A DNA stretch of 64,000 nt from JAFLBI01 sp964616465 (GCA_964616465.1 CAZTTO010000005.1:121697-185696), one strand, 5' to 3'; positions 26,162 to 35,230 are shown, counted from the first letter of the stretch. Program-made: numbers and translations. Notes: generated from the letters alone by a model not told the origin.

Positions 26162-27490
26162 ATGGCTATGCATTCAAATTTTATTCGACTCTTAGTGATT
26201 GGTTTTTTACTGAGTTCTTGTGGTGTTTCCAAAAAAACTACCAATCCAAAAGTCAGATCTGCGCTCGATGAACTGTTGAATGCACCTGAGTTGGCAACTG
26301 CACATATTGGTGTAAGTGTATATGATCCTTCTACTCAAAAATGGCTGATTGGTCATCAGGAAAATAAATTTTTTCTTCCAGCCAGTAATACAAAAATTCC
26401 AACCTGTTACGCTGGATTAAAATATTTAGGTGATAGCATAGTGGGTATGGAGTATATGATAGATGATGATGAGATAGCTGTGAAGTTTACTGGTGACCCA
26501 AGTTTCCTGCACCCCGATTTTAAACAGCAGCCTGCATTTGATTTATTAAAAAAATACACCGACCGTATTACCATTTTTGCTTCTAATTGGAAAGCCAATT
26601 CATGGGGAAATGGTTGGGCATGGAATGATTTCAGTGCTGCATATATGCCCGAGCGTTCTCCGATGCCAATTTATGGAAACACAATTCGATTTAGGCAACA
26701 AGGTGCATCTATTCAAGTAACGCCAAGGTCTTTTAAAGATTCACTTACTTTTTTTGCTCAGGTAGCTGGAGGACAATTTGCAATTAGGCGGAAGCGATAC
26801 GATAATAGCTTTGAATTGGTTGAGTCGAGATCAAAATTTTCGGGCGATGAAATTCCATTCACTGTTAAGAATGAACCCGATGAAGTATCGGTGAAACTAT
26901 TGGAAGATACTCTTGAAGCACTCATACCTTATATTGATGCAACAGAATTGCAGCAAGCAAATTGGAAGCCATTAAAAACTCAGGCAACCGATAGTCTTTT
27001 AAAAATCATGATGCACAGAAGTGATAATTTTTTTGCTGAACAAACATTGTTAATGAGTGCTTACCAAAAGCTAGGTGTTCTATCAGATGTAGCTATGATT
27101 GATACTATGTTGAAGTCTGACTTTGCCAGTTTGTTACAAAAACCTCGTTGGGTTGATGGGAGTGGATTAAGCAGGTATAATTTATTTACTCCACAATCGT
27201 TGGTGGGAATTTTAGATTTGATGCGTAAAGAATTTGAATGGAGAAGAATTCAAGCTATTTTCCCTACAGGCGGAAAAGGAACTCTATCGGGTTATTACAA
27301 GAATCTTTCTGGAAAAATATTTGCCAAAACGGGTACTCTGAACGGACAAGTAGCTTTGAGTGGCTACTTAGAAACTGCTACTGGGAAAACACTGATATTC
27401 TCTGTATTGGTCAATAACCATAATCAATCGGCCCCTCGGGTACGACAACTGGTTGAACAATTTTTACAATCTCTTTACAACCAATATTAA
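26162..27490 (+). CDS. dacB: D-alanyl-D-alanine carboxypeptidase/endopeptidase (PBP4, DacB)
   Basis: A peptidase S13 family low-molecular-weight penicillin-binding protein of 442 residues that trims peptidoglycan peptides. It has a lipoprotein signal with lipobox SSC at Cys20. The three active-site motifs are SNTK (Ser75, Lys78), SDN in MMHRSDNFFAEQ, and KTG in FAKTGTLNG. The inserted domain between motifs 1 and 2 is present. The membrane anchor on the periplasmic side is inferred from the lipobox. It starts 5 nt after the ureohydrolase-family gene and is probably co-transcribed. Confidence 0.93.
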   Translation: MAMHSNFIRLLVIGFLLSSCGVSKKTTNPKVRSALDELLNAPELATAHIGVSVYDPSTQKWLIGHQENKFFLPASNTKIPTCYAGLKYLGDSIVGMEYMIDDDEIAVKFTGDPSFLHPDFKQQPAFDLLKKYTDRITIFASNWKANSWGNGWAWNDFSAAYMPERSPMPIYGNTIRFRQQGASIQVTPRSFKDSLTFFAQVAGGQFAIRRKRYDNSFELVESRSKFSGDEIPFTVKNEPDEVSVKLLEDTLEALIPYIDATELQQANWKPLKTQATDSLLKIMMHRSDNFFAEQTLLMSAYQKLGVLSDVAMIDTMLKSDFASLLQKPRWVDGSGLSRYNLFTPQSLVGILDLMRKEFEWRRIQAIFPTGGKGTLSGYYKNLSGKIFAKTGTLNGQVALSGYLETATGKTLIFSVLVNNHNQSAPRVRQLVEQFLQSLYNQY

Positions 27491-27515
27491 TTCCTGAGGA
27501 GCCGACTTTAGAGAA

Positions 27516-27998
27516 TTATTCTGCTACACGAATTCCGCTTGCTAATAAGCGAACTTCTTTTTTAGGTTCTTTAATGGCATCTATTTCTGATTGTGGCTTC
27601 TTTGCGTCTTCTGCATAGTGCTTCAATTCATCAACAGAGGTAGTTTTTATAAATGCCTTACCATCTAAGTAAATCTTTTTCCCTTTTATTTCAAGTGGTA
27701 AAAAGAAAGCATAGTCTTTCATTTTAACAAAAGCAGTCTCACCATTTGACAGTTTCAGGTTTAACCAGCACCCTTTCTTTGGACAAACATCTACTACTTC
27801 AGCAAGAATTTGCACATCAATTTCCTTGCCTTCTTCAACTTGAGCTAGTTGTTTTGGAAGTTCTTGAATTGGGCTTGGATTGCGCAATTCAAAACTTGCA
27901 CCAAACTGACTTCCTGGGGTAACGGGTAATTTGGGTGGCTGTGCTTCTGCTAAAGCAGCAATCCCAAGACCGACAAATAGAGTAAATAATTGCTTCAT
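27516..27998 (-). CDS. DUF4920 family exported protein
   Basis: A 160-residue protein with a signal peptide (MKQLFTLFVGLGIAALAEAQ). The DUF4920-like core contains VCPKKGCWLNLKLSNGETAFVKMKDYAFFLPLEIKGKKIYLDGKAF. The CPKKGCW pair of cysteines is the most conserved feature and may bind a metal or form a disulphide. The function is not known. ATG 27998 is preferred because it begins the signal peptide and lies 11 nt after a -7 box. It is convergent with dacB. Confidence 0.8.
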   Translation of the reverse strand: MKQLFTLFVGLGIAALAEAQPPKLPVTPGSQFGASFELRNPSPIQELPKQLAQVEEGKEIDVQILAEVVDVCPKKGCWLNLKLSNGETAFVKMKDYAFFLPLEIKGKKIYLDGKAFIKTTSVDELKHYAEDAKKPQSEIDAIKEPKKEVRLLASGIRVAE

Positions 27999-28009
27999 CT
28001 TTTTTTTCT

Positions 28010-28017
28010 CAAAATTA
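28010..28017 (-). promoter_or_regulatory. -7 promoter box of the DUF4920 gene
   Basis: On the minus strand the sequence reads TAATTTTG, an exact TAnnTTTG match, 11 nt before the start codon. Confidence 0.55.
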
Positions 28018-28137
28018 ATAGGATGCTGGAAAACTCTTATTTGTTTCACTTGAGTTTCCCTTTTCCGTAAAAGGAATTTCCAAAACGGCAGTCAAAATTT
28101 CAAGGCTTCTTTGACTTTTACAGAAATCATTAAAGGT

Positions 28138-28494
28138 ATGTGTCAATATCACTCGTTATATAGTGGGGAGCAGGGATATGTTGTACGTTGTGCGCAATGC
28201 GGTCAGTACCAATGGGCATTTGGAACAACATTGCAACAGTCCTCTCCAACTGCCTTTGTGCGTTTACGGATGGAAGTCATGTATCTTATAGATCAAATTC
28301 AATCCAATACTTGTAGGCGGAAGAAACAATTTTTAGTGCATATTGGACATACTACAACACGACTTATTTTAACTGCTTCAGAGTTAGAAAAATTTCATGC
28401 TATGTTAAGTGAAGCATGGGAAGCAGAAACCACCAGGGCTTTATTGTCTCTATTTGAAAATTCAGATCATCTTCCGAATAGTCCGTCAATATAA
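28138..28494 (+). CDS. Conserved small protein of unknown function
   Basis: 118 residues, no signal peptide or membrane segment. The N-terminal part MCQYHSLYSGEQGYVVRCAQCGQYQWAFGTT carries a CxxC pair (Cys-Ala-Gln-Cys) plus an earlier Cys and His, suggestive of a small metal-binding or ribbon fold. It resembles short Bacteroidota proteins of the DUF6686 kind, but I cannot confirm this. ATG 28138 is chosen over TTG 28111 because it begins the conserved part. Its last 28 nt overlap the 3' end of mutL on the other strand. Confidence 0.6.
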   Translation: MCQYHSLYSGEQGYVVRCAQCGQYQWAFGTTLQQSSPTAFVRLRMEVMYLIDQIQSNTCRRKKQFLVHIGHTTTRLILTASELEKFHAMLSEAWEAETTRALLSLFENSDHLPNSPSI

Positions 28495-30299
28495 CCTTCA
28501 TTGAAACTAATAAAAGTTGGATTGCCACTTGGAGTTAAATTCGCGGTGTCGCAATTCAATAAATCTTCAATCAACGTTAACATTTCTTTTTGCGATAATG
28601 TTTGTCCTGCTTTAACTGCTTGTTGACGCGCCATACACCTTATTACTTGTTCGCGTTTACTGAAAGTGGTATCACTTTTAAAATGTTTGAATTGTTCTAA
28701 CAATAGTTCAATGCTGTGCTTTTCATTACCAGTTGGAACATCGGCAGGGGTGCCTTGAACAACGAAGCTATTACCACCAAACGGTTCAATTTGAAAACCA
28801 ATCAGCGTTAATTCTGGAAGCAATTCAACCAAAAGTGCTGCATCGCTTGGAGGTAATTCCATTTGAACAGGAAACAAACTTTTTTGTGTAGGAGCTTGGT
28901 GTTTATGAGCTAGTTGTACATATCTCTCATACAAGATTCTTTCGTGTGCCAATTGTTGATGCACAAGTATGAAACCGTTATTAGTAAGTGCTATGATATA
29001 GGTGTTTAAACTTTGTAAAAGTGGACTTCCTGTTTGCAAAATCCATTTAGGACTTTTTGCTTTTTGTTCAAACTCAAATTGCGCTGGAGCTTCCTCTTTA
29101 TTTGGAGCTGCTTCAAAAAAAGATTTCCAGCTTTTTAATTCTTTGTTAGAAACACTTGGTTCTATAAAGTGTGCTCGATTTTTTTCTGTGAAGTGCTGGT
29201 ACATTGAGGAGCCAGATGCAGCCTCTTTTTTGTCAGAAGTGAAAGGCTGACTCACTGCTTCTAATTGTTGAATTTCAGCATTCAATGTGAAATCAAGGGA
29301 AGGTGCAATACTAAATTGAGCCAATGCGTGCTTAACAGCTGCATGCACAAATGCATAAATGATTCGCTCGTCTTCAAATTTAATTTCTTGTTTCGTAGGA
29401 TGCACATTTACATCTACTTGGGCAGGATCAAGATCAATAAATAAGCAGTATGCCGGATAACTATCTTTTGCTAATAGGTTATCAAAAGCAGTCATTACAG
29501 CATGATGTAAGTAATTGCTTTTAATGAACCTTTTATTAACAAAGAAATATTGCTCACCCCTTGTTTTACGTGCTGCATCAGGTTTGCCGATGAAACCATG
29601 AATGGTTAAATAATCTGTTTCTTCTTGCACAGGCACCAGCTTGGCATTGTAGTTATGTCCTAATAGTTGCACCAATCTTTGTTTGAGCGAGCCTGTTTCT
29701 AAATGAAACATTTCTTGTCCGTTATGACTCAATGAAAATCTGATACTCGGAAAAGGCATGGCAACACGAATGAATTCATCTATGATGTTTCGCAATTCTG
29801 TTGTATTGCTCTTTAAAAAATTTCTTCGTGCTGGCACATTGAAGAAAAGATGTTTCATGCTAATGCTGGTTCCTTGCGGAGCAGCACAGGGTTCTAGTCT
29901 TTGCACCGTGCTATTTTCAATTTCAATGTACGTGCCCATTGAATCTTCTGCCCGCTTTGTTTTCATGCTTACTTGCGCAACGGCAGCTATAGAGGCCAGG
30001 GCTTCGCCTCTAAATCCCATTGTTTGAATATGAAACAAGTCCTCCACTTTGCGGATTTTACTCGTGGCATGGCGCTCAAAAGCCATGCGAGCGTCATTTT
30101 CGCTCATCCCCTTGCCATTATCAATTACCTGTACCAAGGCCTTCCCGGCATCTTGTACCAACAACTGAATATCGTTAGCACCCGCATCCACAGCATTTTC
30201 CAATAGCTCCTTTACTGCACTTGCAGGTCGCTGAATGACTTCTCCAGCAGCAATTTGATTGGCAATGTTATCGGGTAATAGTTGTATGATATCGGGCAC
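28467..30299 (-). CDS. mutL: DNA mismatch repair protein MutL
   Basis: A 610-residue GHKL ATPase that links MutS recognition to downstream repair. The N-terminal motifs are complete: IAAGEVIQRPASAVKELLENAVDAGA (motif I), DNGKGM (II) and MGFRGEALASIA (III). The C-terminal dimerisation domain begins near 420. The endonuclease motif usually written DQHA(X)2E(X)4E reads VHQQLAHERILYE here (from His447), so the catalytic Asp and His are not conserved. The start is GTG 30299, supported because MPDIIQLLPDNIANQIAAGEV aligns with the family N-terminus. It is divergent from the M3 peptidase gene. Confidence 0.96.
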   Translation of the reverse strand: MPDIIQLLPDNIANQIAAGEVIQRPASAVKELLENAVDAGANDIQLLVQDAGKALVQVIDNGKGMSENDARMAFERHATSKIRKVEDLFHIQTMGFRGEALASIAAVAQVSMKTKRAEDSMGTYIEIENSTVQRLEPCAAPQGTSISMKHLFFNVPARRNFLKSNTTELRNIIDEFIRVAMPFPSIRFSLSHNGQEMFHLETGSLKQRLVQLLGHNYNAKLVPVQEETDYLTIHGFIGKPDAARKTRGEQYFFVNKRFIKSNYLHHAVMTAFDNLLAKDSYPAYCLFIDLDPAQVDVNVHPTKQEIKFEDERIIYAFVHAAVKHALAQFSIAPSLDFTLNAEIQQLEAVSQPFTSDKKEAASGSSMYQHFTEKNRAHFIEPSVSNKELKSWKSFFEAAPNKEEAPAQFEFEQKAKSPKWILQTGSPLLQSLNTYIIALTNNGFILVHQQLAHERILYERYVQLAHKHQAPTQKSLFPVQMELPPSDAALLVELLPELTLIGFQIEPFGGNSFVVQGTPADVPTGNEKHSIELLLEQFKHFKSDTTFSKREQVIRCMARQQAVKAGQTLSQKEMLTLIEDLLNCDTANLTPSGNPTFISFNEGYIDGLFGR

Positions 30300-30321
30300 G
30301 GTATAACTTCATTTGAACCTA

Positions 30322-30329
30322 CAAAAATA
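30322..30329 (-). promoter_or_regulatory. -7 promoter box of mutL
   Basis: The minus strand reads TATTTTTG (exact TAnnTTTG), 22 nt before the GTG start. Confidence 0.5.
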
Positions 30330-30366
30330 CAAGAACCTGCTAACATTTTCTTGTTCTTCCAAGTCC

Positions 30367-30374
30367 TACATTTG
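30367..30374 (+). promoter_or_regulatory. -7 promoter box of the M3 peptidase gene
   Basis: TACATTTG, 16 nt before ATG 30391. It argues against longer starts upstream. Confidence 0.55.
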
Positions 30375-30390
30375 CGCAAACCCAAAGATT

Positions 30391-32115
30391 ATGGTGATGC
30401 AGGCAAATATTCAGAAACTACCTAGGCATTTTTTGCCTTCAGATTTTGAAGTAAAAGATTGGGCTTCCCTTGAGCCCTTTTTCAAAGAATTGTTGGAACG
30501 CCCTATCAATAGTGCAAGTGATTTACAGAAGTGGTTAACCGATTTGAGTGAGTTGGAAGCTGCTGTAAGTGAAGATGCTTGCTGGAGACAGATTAAAATG
30601 ACTTGCGATACCACCAATCCTGTTTTGGAAGCAGCATATACCTATTTCTGTATGGAAATTCAGCCCAAGTTGCAGCCATATAGCGATCAGCTGAATAAAA
30701 AGCTCATGGCTTGTCCTTTTATAGCAGATCTTCCAAAGGAGGATTATGCGGTGTATTTGCGCTCAATTGAAAAAAATATTCGCTTGTTTAGAGAAGAGAA
30801 TGTGCCTTTACAAGCCGAGTTAAGTGTTATGCAACAGCAGTATGGTGTATTAGCTGGGAAAATGACTATTGAAGTAGATGGACAAGAATATACTTTGCAA
30901 CAAGCAGCTAAATTTTTAGAGAGTCCAGACCGCGCTCAAAGAGAAAAAGTATATCGACTCATACAAGAAAGAAGGTTACAAGACAAAGATGCCATGCATA
31001 CTTTGTTTACGCAGTTGCTAGAAAAGCGTCATCAAGTGGCCATTAACGCGGGCTTTGCAAATTACCGCGATTATAAGTTTGAAGAATTGGGGAGATTCGA
31101 TTATTCTGCTAAGGAGTGCGAGCAATTTCATGAAGCAGTAAGATTGCACGTTGTGCCTTTAGTGAATACTATTTATGAAGCTAAAAAACAAGAGTTAGGA
31201 TTAACTGAATTAAGACCTTGGGATTTAGAGGCAGAACCTGCGGGAGTGCAACCATTAAGACCATTCAAAGGTGGTGAAGAGTTGTATCAAAAAACAGTGG
31301 CCTGTTTTGAAAAGCTTCATCCTTTTTTTGCAGATTGCTTGCGCAAGATGAAGGAGTTGGGACATTTTGATTTGGAAAGTCGCAAAGGCAAAGCACCTGG
31401 TGGATATAATTGTCCGCTTGCAGAAAGTGGCGCTCCATTTATTTTCATGAATGCTGCTGGACAAATGAGCGATGTTACAACGATGGTGCATGAGGGTGGA
31501 CATGCAGTTCATTCCTTCCTGGCACATCCACTTCCATTAACGGCTTTCAAAGAATATCCTATGGAAATTGCTGAGGTGGCGAGTATGGCTATGGAATTAT
31601 TCAGCATGGACTATTGGGATGCATTTTTTGATAACCCATCAGATTTACGTCGTGCTAAGTTGCACCAGTTAGAAAGGACCATTACTTTATTTCCGTGGAT
31701 TGCCATTATTGATCGTTTTCAGCATTGGATATATACCCATCCAACCCATTCTATTGAAGAAAGAACATCGTATTGGTTGCAGTTGATGGAAGAGTTTAAA
31801 GTGCCAGCTTTAGATGTGAGTGGACTAGAGGCTTATAGGGCAATTGGATGGCAGCGTCAACTTCATTTATTTGAAGTGCCTTTTTACTACATTGAATATG
31901 GTATTGCGCAATTGGGAGCTATTGGATTGTGGAAGCAGTTCAAAGAAAATAAAGAGCAAGCACTTCAAAATTACATGCAGGCACTTGCATTAGGTGGTAC
32001 CAAAACCTTACCCGAATTGTATGAAGCAGCAGGCCTTACATTCAAGTTTGACGCAGCATACATTCGCTCACTCATGGAGTTTGTGCACGATGAAATGGCA
32101 AAGCTTGGTAAATAA
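30391..32115 (+). CDS. pepF: M3 family oligoendopeptidase
   Basis: A 574-residue zinc metallopeptidase of the M3 (thimet/PepF) family that degrades oligopeptides in the cytosol. The zinc motif HExxH is MVHEGGHAVHSF with His367, and the downstream glutamate ligand lies in the helix EIAEVASMAMELF. The C-terminal YIEYGIAQLGAIGLWKQF block is typical of the PepF-like clade. No signal peptide is seen once the start is placed at ATG 30391 (MVMQANIQ), which follows a -7 box. The family symbol pepF is used loosely. Confidence 0.92.
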   Translation: MVMQANIQKLPRHFLPSDFEVKDWASLEPFFKELLERPINSASDLQKWLTDLSELEAAVSEDACWRQIKMTCDTTNPVLEAAYTYFCMEIQPKLQPYSDQLNKKLMACPFIADLPKEDYAVYLRSIEKNIRLFREENVPLQAELSVMQQQYGVLAGKMTIEVDGQEYTLQQAAKFLESPDRAQREKVYRLIQERRLQDKDAMHTLFTQLLEKRHQVAINAGFANYRDYKFEELGRFDYSAKECEQFHEAVRLHVVPLVNTIYEAKKQELGLTELRPWDLEAEPAGVQPLRPFKGGEELYQKTVACFEKLHPFFADCLRKMKELGHFDLESRKGKAPGGYNCPLAESGAPFIFMNAAGQMSDVTTMVHEGGHAVHSFLAHPLPLTAFKEYPMEIAEVASMAMELFSMDYWDAFFDNPSDLRRAKLHQLERTITLFPWIAIIDRFQHWIYTHPTHSIEERTSYWLQLMEEFKVPALDVSGLEAYRAIGWQRQLHLFEVPFYYIEYGIAQLGAIGLWKQFKENKEQALQNYMQALALGGTKTLPELYEAAGLTFKFDAAYIRSLMEFVHDEMAKLGK

Positions 32116-32138
32116 TCTTTAGTTCATTTTTTGATTCC

Positions 32139-32146
32139 TACATTTG
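32139..32146 (+). promoter_or_regulatory. -7 promoter box of holB, possibly leaderless
   Basis: TACATTTG followed by only AAGC and then the holB ATG at 32151. The transcript would start at or within a base or two of the start codon. Confidence 0.55.
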
Positions 32147-32150
32147 AAGC

Positions 32151-33350
32151 ATGCCATTTGAACAGGTAATTGGACAACAAACAGTAATTCATCAGCTGGT
32201 GGAGATGGTGGAGCACAACCGATTAAGTCACGCTTTGCTTTTCTCAGGCAGAGAAGGCACTGGCGCATTGGCACTAGCTGTTTCTTTTGGTCAGTTCATA
32301 GTTTGTCAGCCAGCACCGGCGCCTGAAGTGCCCGATTTGTTTGGCGGCGTTTCGGCTATTTCTGGCGGACCAAGTTATTTAAGTCCTGAAGAAGTTACAG
32401 CTACAGAAGTCTGGCAAAGAGCCTCACAATACATTCACCCCGATTTGCATTTCAGTTTTCCAACTGTTCCCCCAAAAAGTGGAGAAAAGGCAAAGAGTTC
32501 CACCTATATGAAAGAGTGGCGTCTTTTTTTACAGGAAGATATGTACAGAAATGTGTTCGATTGGTTGGAAGAGATTAATGCAGAGAATAAGCAAGGAAAA
32601 ATAACTGGTGAGGAATGTGAAGACCTCTTACATAGAATGAGTTTAAAAAGCTATGAAAGCGCATATAAGGTAGTAGTCATGTGGGCGCCAGAATTGTTGG
32701 GTAAAGAGGGCAATAAGCTTTTAAAACTCATAGAGGAACCTCCACCTCAAACCATTTTCTTGTTGGTTACAGAAGATGAACAACATGTTTTGCCAACTAT
32801 TTTAAGTCGTTGTCAGTTGATTCAGGTTCCACCCATTGATCATGCATCCATAGCTAAGGCTTTGCTTGAGCACGAAGACATAAGTGAAGATCAGGCAAAT
32901 AGAATTGCTGCTCTTGCATCGGGCAATTATCGTGAGGCTAAGCAATTGCTGAAGCATTCCGAAGACGATTGGCAGGGTTTACTCAAAGATTGGCTGAATG
33001 CTACTTTGAAGGGAGGGCCAGTTGCTCAAATTGATTTAATTGAGCTTGTATTTGCCAAATTGGGCAGGGAGAAGCAAAAGCAGTTTTTAAAATATTTCAT
33101 GCATCTCGTAGAGCAAGCGCTCAGATTAAGGCTGTTGGGAGAGCATAAAGTGGTTATGACCGAGTCTGAATTGGTTTTTGCTGGTCGCCTTAATAAGATT
33201 ACGGGTCCTAGTCAACAGCAAGCACTTATGCAAGAGTTGAACGATGCCATTTACTATGTAGAGCGTAATGGCAATGGAAAAATCATTTTCCAAGCACTTA
33301 CCATTAAGATTTATCATATCATTCAGCATCGTCAGCAAATTGCCGTTTAG
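32151..33350 (+). CDS. holB: DNA polymerase III delta-prime subunit-like ATPase
   Basis: A 399-residue clamp-loader component that helps load the sliding clamp. The N-terminus MPFEQVIGQQTVIHQLVEMVEHNRLSHALLFSGREGTG is typical of DnaX/HolB AAA+ proteins. The Walker A region is degenerate (GREGTGALAL, lacking GKT), as expected for delta-prime. Later blocks VVVMWAPELLGKEGNKLLKLIEEPPPQTIFLLVTE and TILSRCQLIQVPP are family hallmarks. An insert (about residues 60-130) distinguishes the Bacteroidota form. The start codon lies 4 nt from an exact -7 box. RicT follows after a 190-bp gap. Confidence 0.93.
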   Translation: MPFEQVIGQQTVIHQLVEMVEHNRLSHALLFSGREGTGALALAVSFGQFIVCQPAPAPEVPDLFGGVSAISGGPSYLSPEEVTATEVWQRASQYIHPDLHFSFPTVPPKSGEKAKSSTYMKEWRLFLQEDMYRNVFDWLEEINAENKQGKITGEECEDLLHRMSLKSYESAYKVVVMWAPELLGKEGNKLLKLIEEPPPQTIFLLVTEDEQHVLPTILSRCQLIQVPPIDHASIAKALLEHEDISEDQANRIAALASGNYREAKQLLKHSEDDWQGLLKDWLNATLKGGPVAQIDLIELVFAKLGREKQKQFLKYFMHLVEQALRLRLLGEHKVVMTESELVFAGRLNKITGPSQQQALMQELNDAIYYVERNGNGKIIFQALTIKIYHIIQHRQQIAV

Positions 33351-33364
33351 TGGGCTATTTTTCT

Positions 33365-33372
33365 TATTTTTG
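33365..33372 (+). promoter_or_regulatory. Possible -7 promoter box in the holB-ricT gap
   Basis: TATTTTTG matches TAnnTTTG but lies 168 nt before ricT, so a long 5' leader would result. AT-rich context makes chance occurrence possible. Nothing else recognisable is seen in the gap. Confidence 0.3.
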
Positions 33373-33540
33373 AACAGAAGCGTATGGTTCTCAGTGTGAA
33401 AGGCTATGTATAGGTGTGTTTTTTCTCAGCTTTGCTGGTTCCTATATTGAGTTGTAAGTAACTGATATTCAATAGCAGGCAACATTTGCCCTATTGCCCA
33501 TGCGCCCTATTATTTTTTGACTTGATAAAGAGATAAAGAT

Positions 33541-34929
33541 ATGGGTTGCTCCAGTTGTGGAACATCAAGTGGTAAGCCAAGCGGTTGTAAGAGTAATGGC
33601 GGTTGCAGCACAGGTGGCTGTAACAGGCTTAACGTACATGATTGGCTAATGAACCTTCCTTTTCACGATCCAGAAGGAAGTTGTAAAGTGGTTGAAGTGA
33701 GTTTCAATCAGGGCAGCAGGAAGGAATTTTACCGGAATGCCACCCTTCAATATTTTTCCAAAGGTGAATTAGTTACTGTTGAAGGTGCGGGTGGGTTTGA
33801 TGTTGGTGAAGTAAGTCTTGCTGGCGAACTTGTTCGACTTCAACTTAAAAAAAGAGGGGTAGATGAATTTTTGCCCGACATGAAAAAAATTCTTCGCAAG
33901 AGTAATGAGCGCGATATTGAACTCATGCAAAATACCAAAGAGCGTGAGCAAGATATTTTAATAAGAAGTCGTGCCATTGCCAGAAGCATTGGTTTGCAAA
34001 TGAAGATTAGTGAAGTTGAATTACAGGCCGATGGTAAAAAAGCCACTTTCTTTTATACAGCAGATGATCGGGTTGACTTTAGAGAGTTGATTCGTGTTTA
34101 CGCCAATGATTTCAAAGTGAAGGTTGAAATGAAGCAAATTGGTATTCGTCAAGAGGCTGCTAAAGTGGGAGGTATTGGAAGCTGTGGAAGAGAGCTTTGC
34201 TGTAGTACTTGGTTAAGCGATTTCAAGAGTGTAAATACAACAGCCGCTCGATACCAAAATTTAAGTATCAATCAGACCAAGTTAAGTGGTCAATGTGGTC
34301 GATTGAAGTGTTGTTTGAATTTTGAATTAGACACCTATTTAGATGCTCTTCAGCATTTTCCAGATCATGCAGATCAGCTTCAAACTGCAAAAGGAACAGC
34401 ACATTTAATTAAAAAAGATATTTTTAAAAACCTCATGTGGTATGTACTTCCGGGAAGTACTCAGCATTATCCATTGACCATTGAGCGTGTAAAAGAAATT
34501 CAGCGTTTGAATAGAGATGGTATTCGTCCAGATGAATTGGAGGCTGTTGAAGTAGTAAGTAGCAAGCCGCGTGAAGTAGAGCCAGAGTTTGTGGATGTTG
34601 TTGGACAAATTAGTTTGAGAAGTTTAGATAGAAACGATCGAAAGAGAAGAGACCAGCAACGTCAACAGCAAAGGCCACAACAAGGTCAGCCACCAAGGCG
34701 ACCAAGTGGGGGGCCGCAGCAGCAGCAAGATAGAAGACCAGGACAGCCAGATAATAGAAGACCACAAGGGAATCGTCCGCAAGGCAACGGTCCTCAGCCT
34801 CCTCGACCAGGTAATCAACCTGATCGTAGACCAGGGGGTGGTGGACAAAACAGAGGAGGAGGACAACAAGGCCCAAGACGACAAGGCCCCCCTCAGCGTC
34901 CACAGCCGCCGTCGGGTGGGGCTGAGTAG
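33541..34929 (+). CDS. ricT: PSP1-domain protein RicT (YaaT family)
   Basis: A 462-residue protein. The PSP1 core (about residues 50-300) is unmistakable: EVSFNQGSRKEFYRNA, VRLQLKKRGV, KKATFFYTADDRVDFRELIRVYA, then the cysteine blocks GSCGRELCCSTW and GQCGRLKCCLNFELDTY. In Bacillus, RicT is part of a complex carrying Fe-S clusters that guides RNase Y. Two additions are notable: an N-terminal cysteine/glycine-rich stretch with Cys3, 6, 16, 22 and 27, and a C-terminal tail (about 365-462) made almost wholly of Arg, Gln, Pro and Gly. The tail is probably disordered and could bind RNA (inference). A convergent XRE gene lies beyond a shared terminator. Confidence 0.93.
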   Translation: MGCSSCGTSSGKPSGCKSNGGCSTGGCNRLNVHDWLMNLPFHDPEGSCKVVEVSFNQGSRKEFYRNATLQYFSKGELVTVEGAGGFDVGEVSLAGELVRLQLKKRGVDEFLPDMKKILRKSNERDIELMQNTKEREQDILIRSRAIARSIGLQMKISEVELQADGKKATFFYTADDRVDFRELIRVYANDFKVKVEMKQIGIRQEAAKVGGIGSCGRELCCSTWLSDFKSVNTTAARYQNLSINQTKLSGQCGRLKCCLNFELDTYLDALQHFPDHADQLQTAKGTAHLIKKDIFKNLMWYVLPGSTQHYPLTIERVKEIQRLNRDGIRPDELEAVEVVSSKPREVEPEFVDVVGQISLRSLDRNDRKRRDQQRQQQRPQQGQPPRRPSGGPQQQQDRRPGQPDNRRPQGNRPQGNGPQPPRPGNQPDRRPGGGGQNRGGGQQGPRRQGPPQRPQPPSGGAE

Positions 34930-34955
34930 TTTATTCAGTTTTAGGTATTCCCCGC

Positions 34956-34994
34956 AAATATGCGGTGATTAAATTATGTATTCACCGCATATTT
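34956..34994. terminator. Bidirectional terminator between ricT and the XRE gene
   Basis: AAATATGCGGTGA (34956-34968) and TCACCGCATATTT (34982-34994) form a perfect 13-bp stem with a 13-nt loop, between two convergent genes. The 3' arm overlaps the XRE stop codon. T/A-rich flanks serve both directions. Confidence 0.7.
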
Positions 34995-35229
34995 ATCCTC
35001 GGTGCATGAGCTGCTTATATTCCTGATCGGTCATATGTACTAATATATCGCCAGGTTGACATTGTAATACTTCACATATTTTTTCGAGGGTGGTGAAACG
35101 AACAGCTTTTGCTTTGCCACTTTTTAAAATGCTCAAATTAGCTATTGTAATGCCAACCCGCTCACTCAGTTCGGTTAGGTTCATTTTTCGTGTAGCTAAC
35201 ACGACATCTAAATTGACAACGATGGGCAT
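34993..35229 (-). CDS. Small XRE-family (HTH_26) regulator
   Basis: A 78-residue helix-turn-helix protein, essentially a single Cro/CI-like domain: VVLATRKMNLTELSERVGITIANLSILKSGKAKAVRFTTLEKICEVLQCQPGDILVH. The shape matches YozG-like regulators that sit beside DUF2975 membrane proteins in many bacteria. Here the DUF2975 gene ends 1 nt upstream, and a further membrane protein precedes it, so all three form one unit. Autoregulation through the palindrome at the operon promoter is plausible but untested. Confidence 0.9.
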   Translation of the reverse strand: MPIVVNLDVVLATRKMNLTELSERVGITIANLSILKSGKAKAVRFTTLEKICEVLQCQPGDILVHMTDQEYKQLMHRG

Positions 35230-35230
35230 T

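Noticed and set aside
34610..34903. Long minus-strand frames rich in Val/Leu opposite the ricT tail
   Set aside because: They are the complement of the repetitive Arg/Gln/Pro/Gly coding tract; low complexity keeps the antisense open. No start context or family match.
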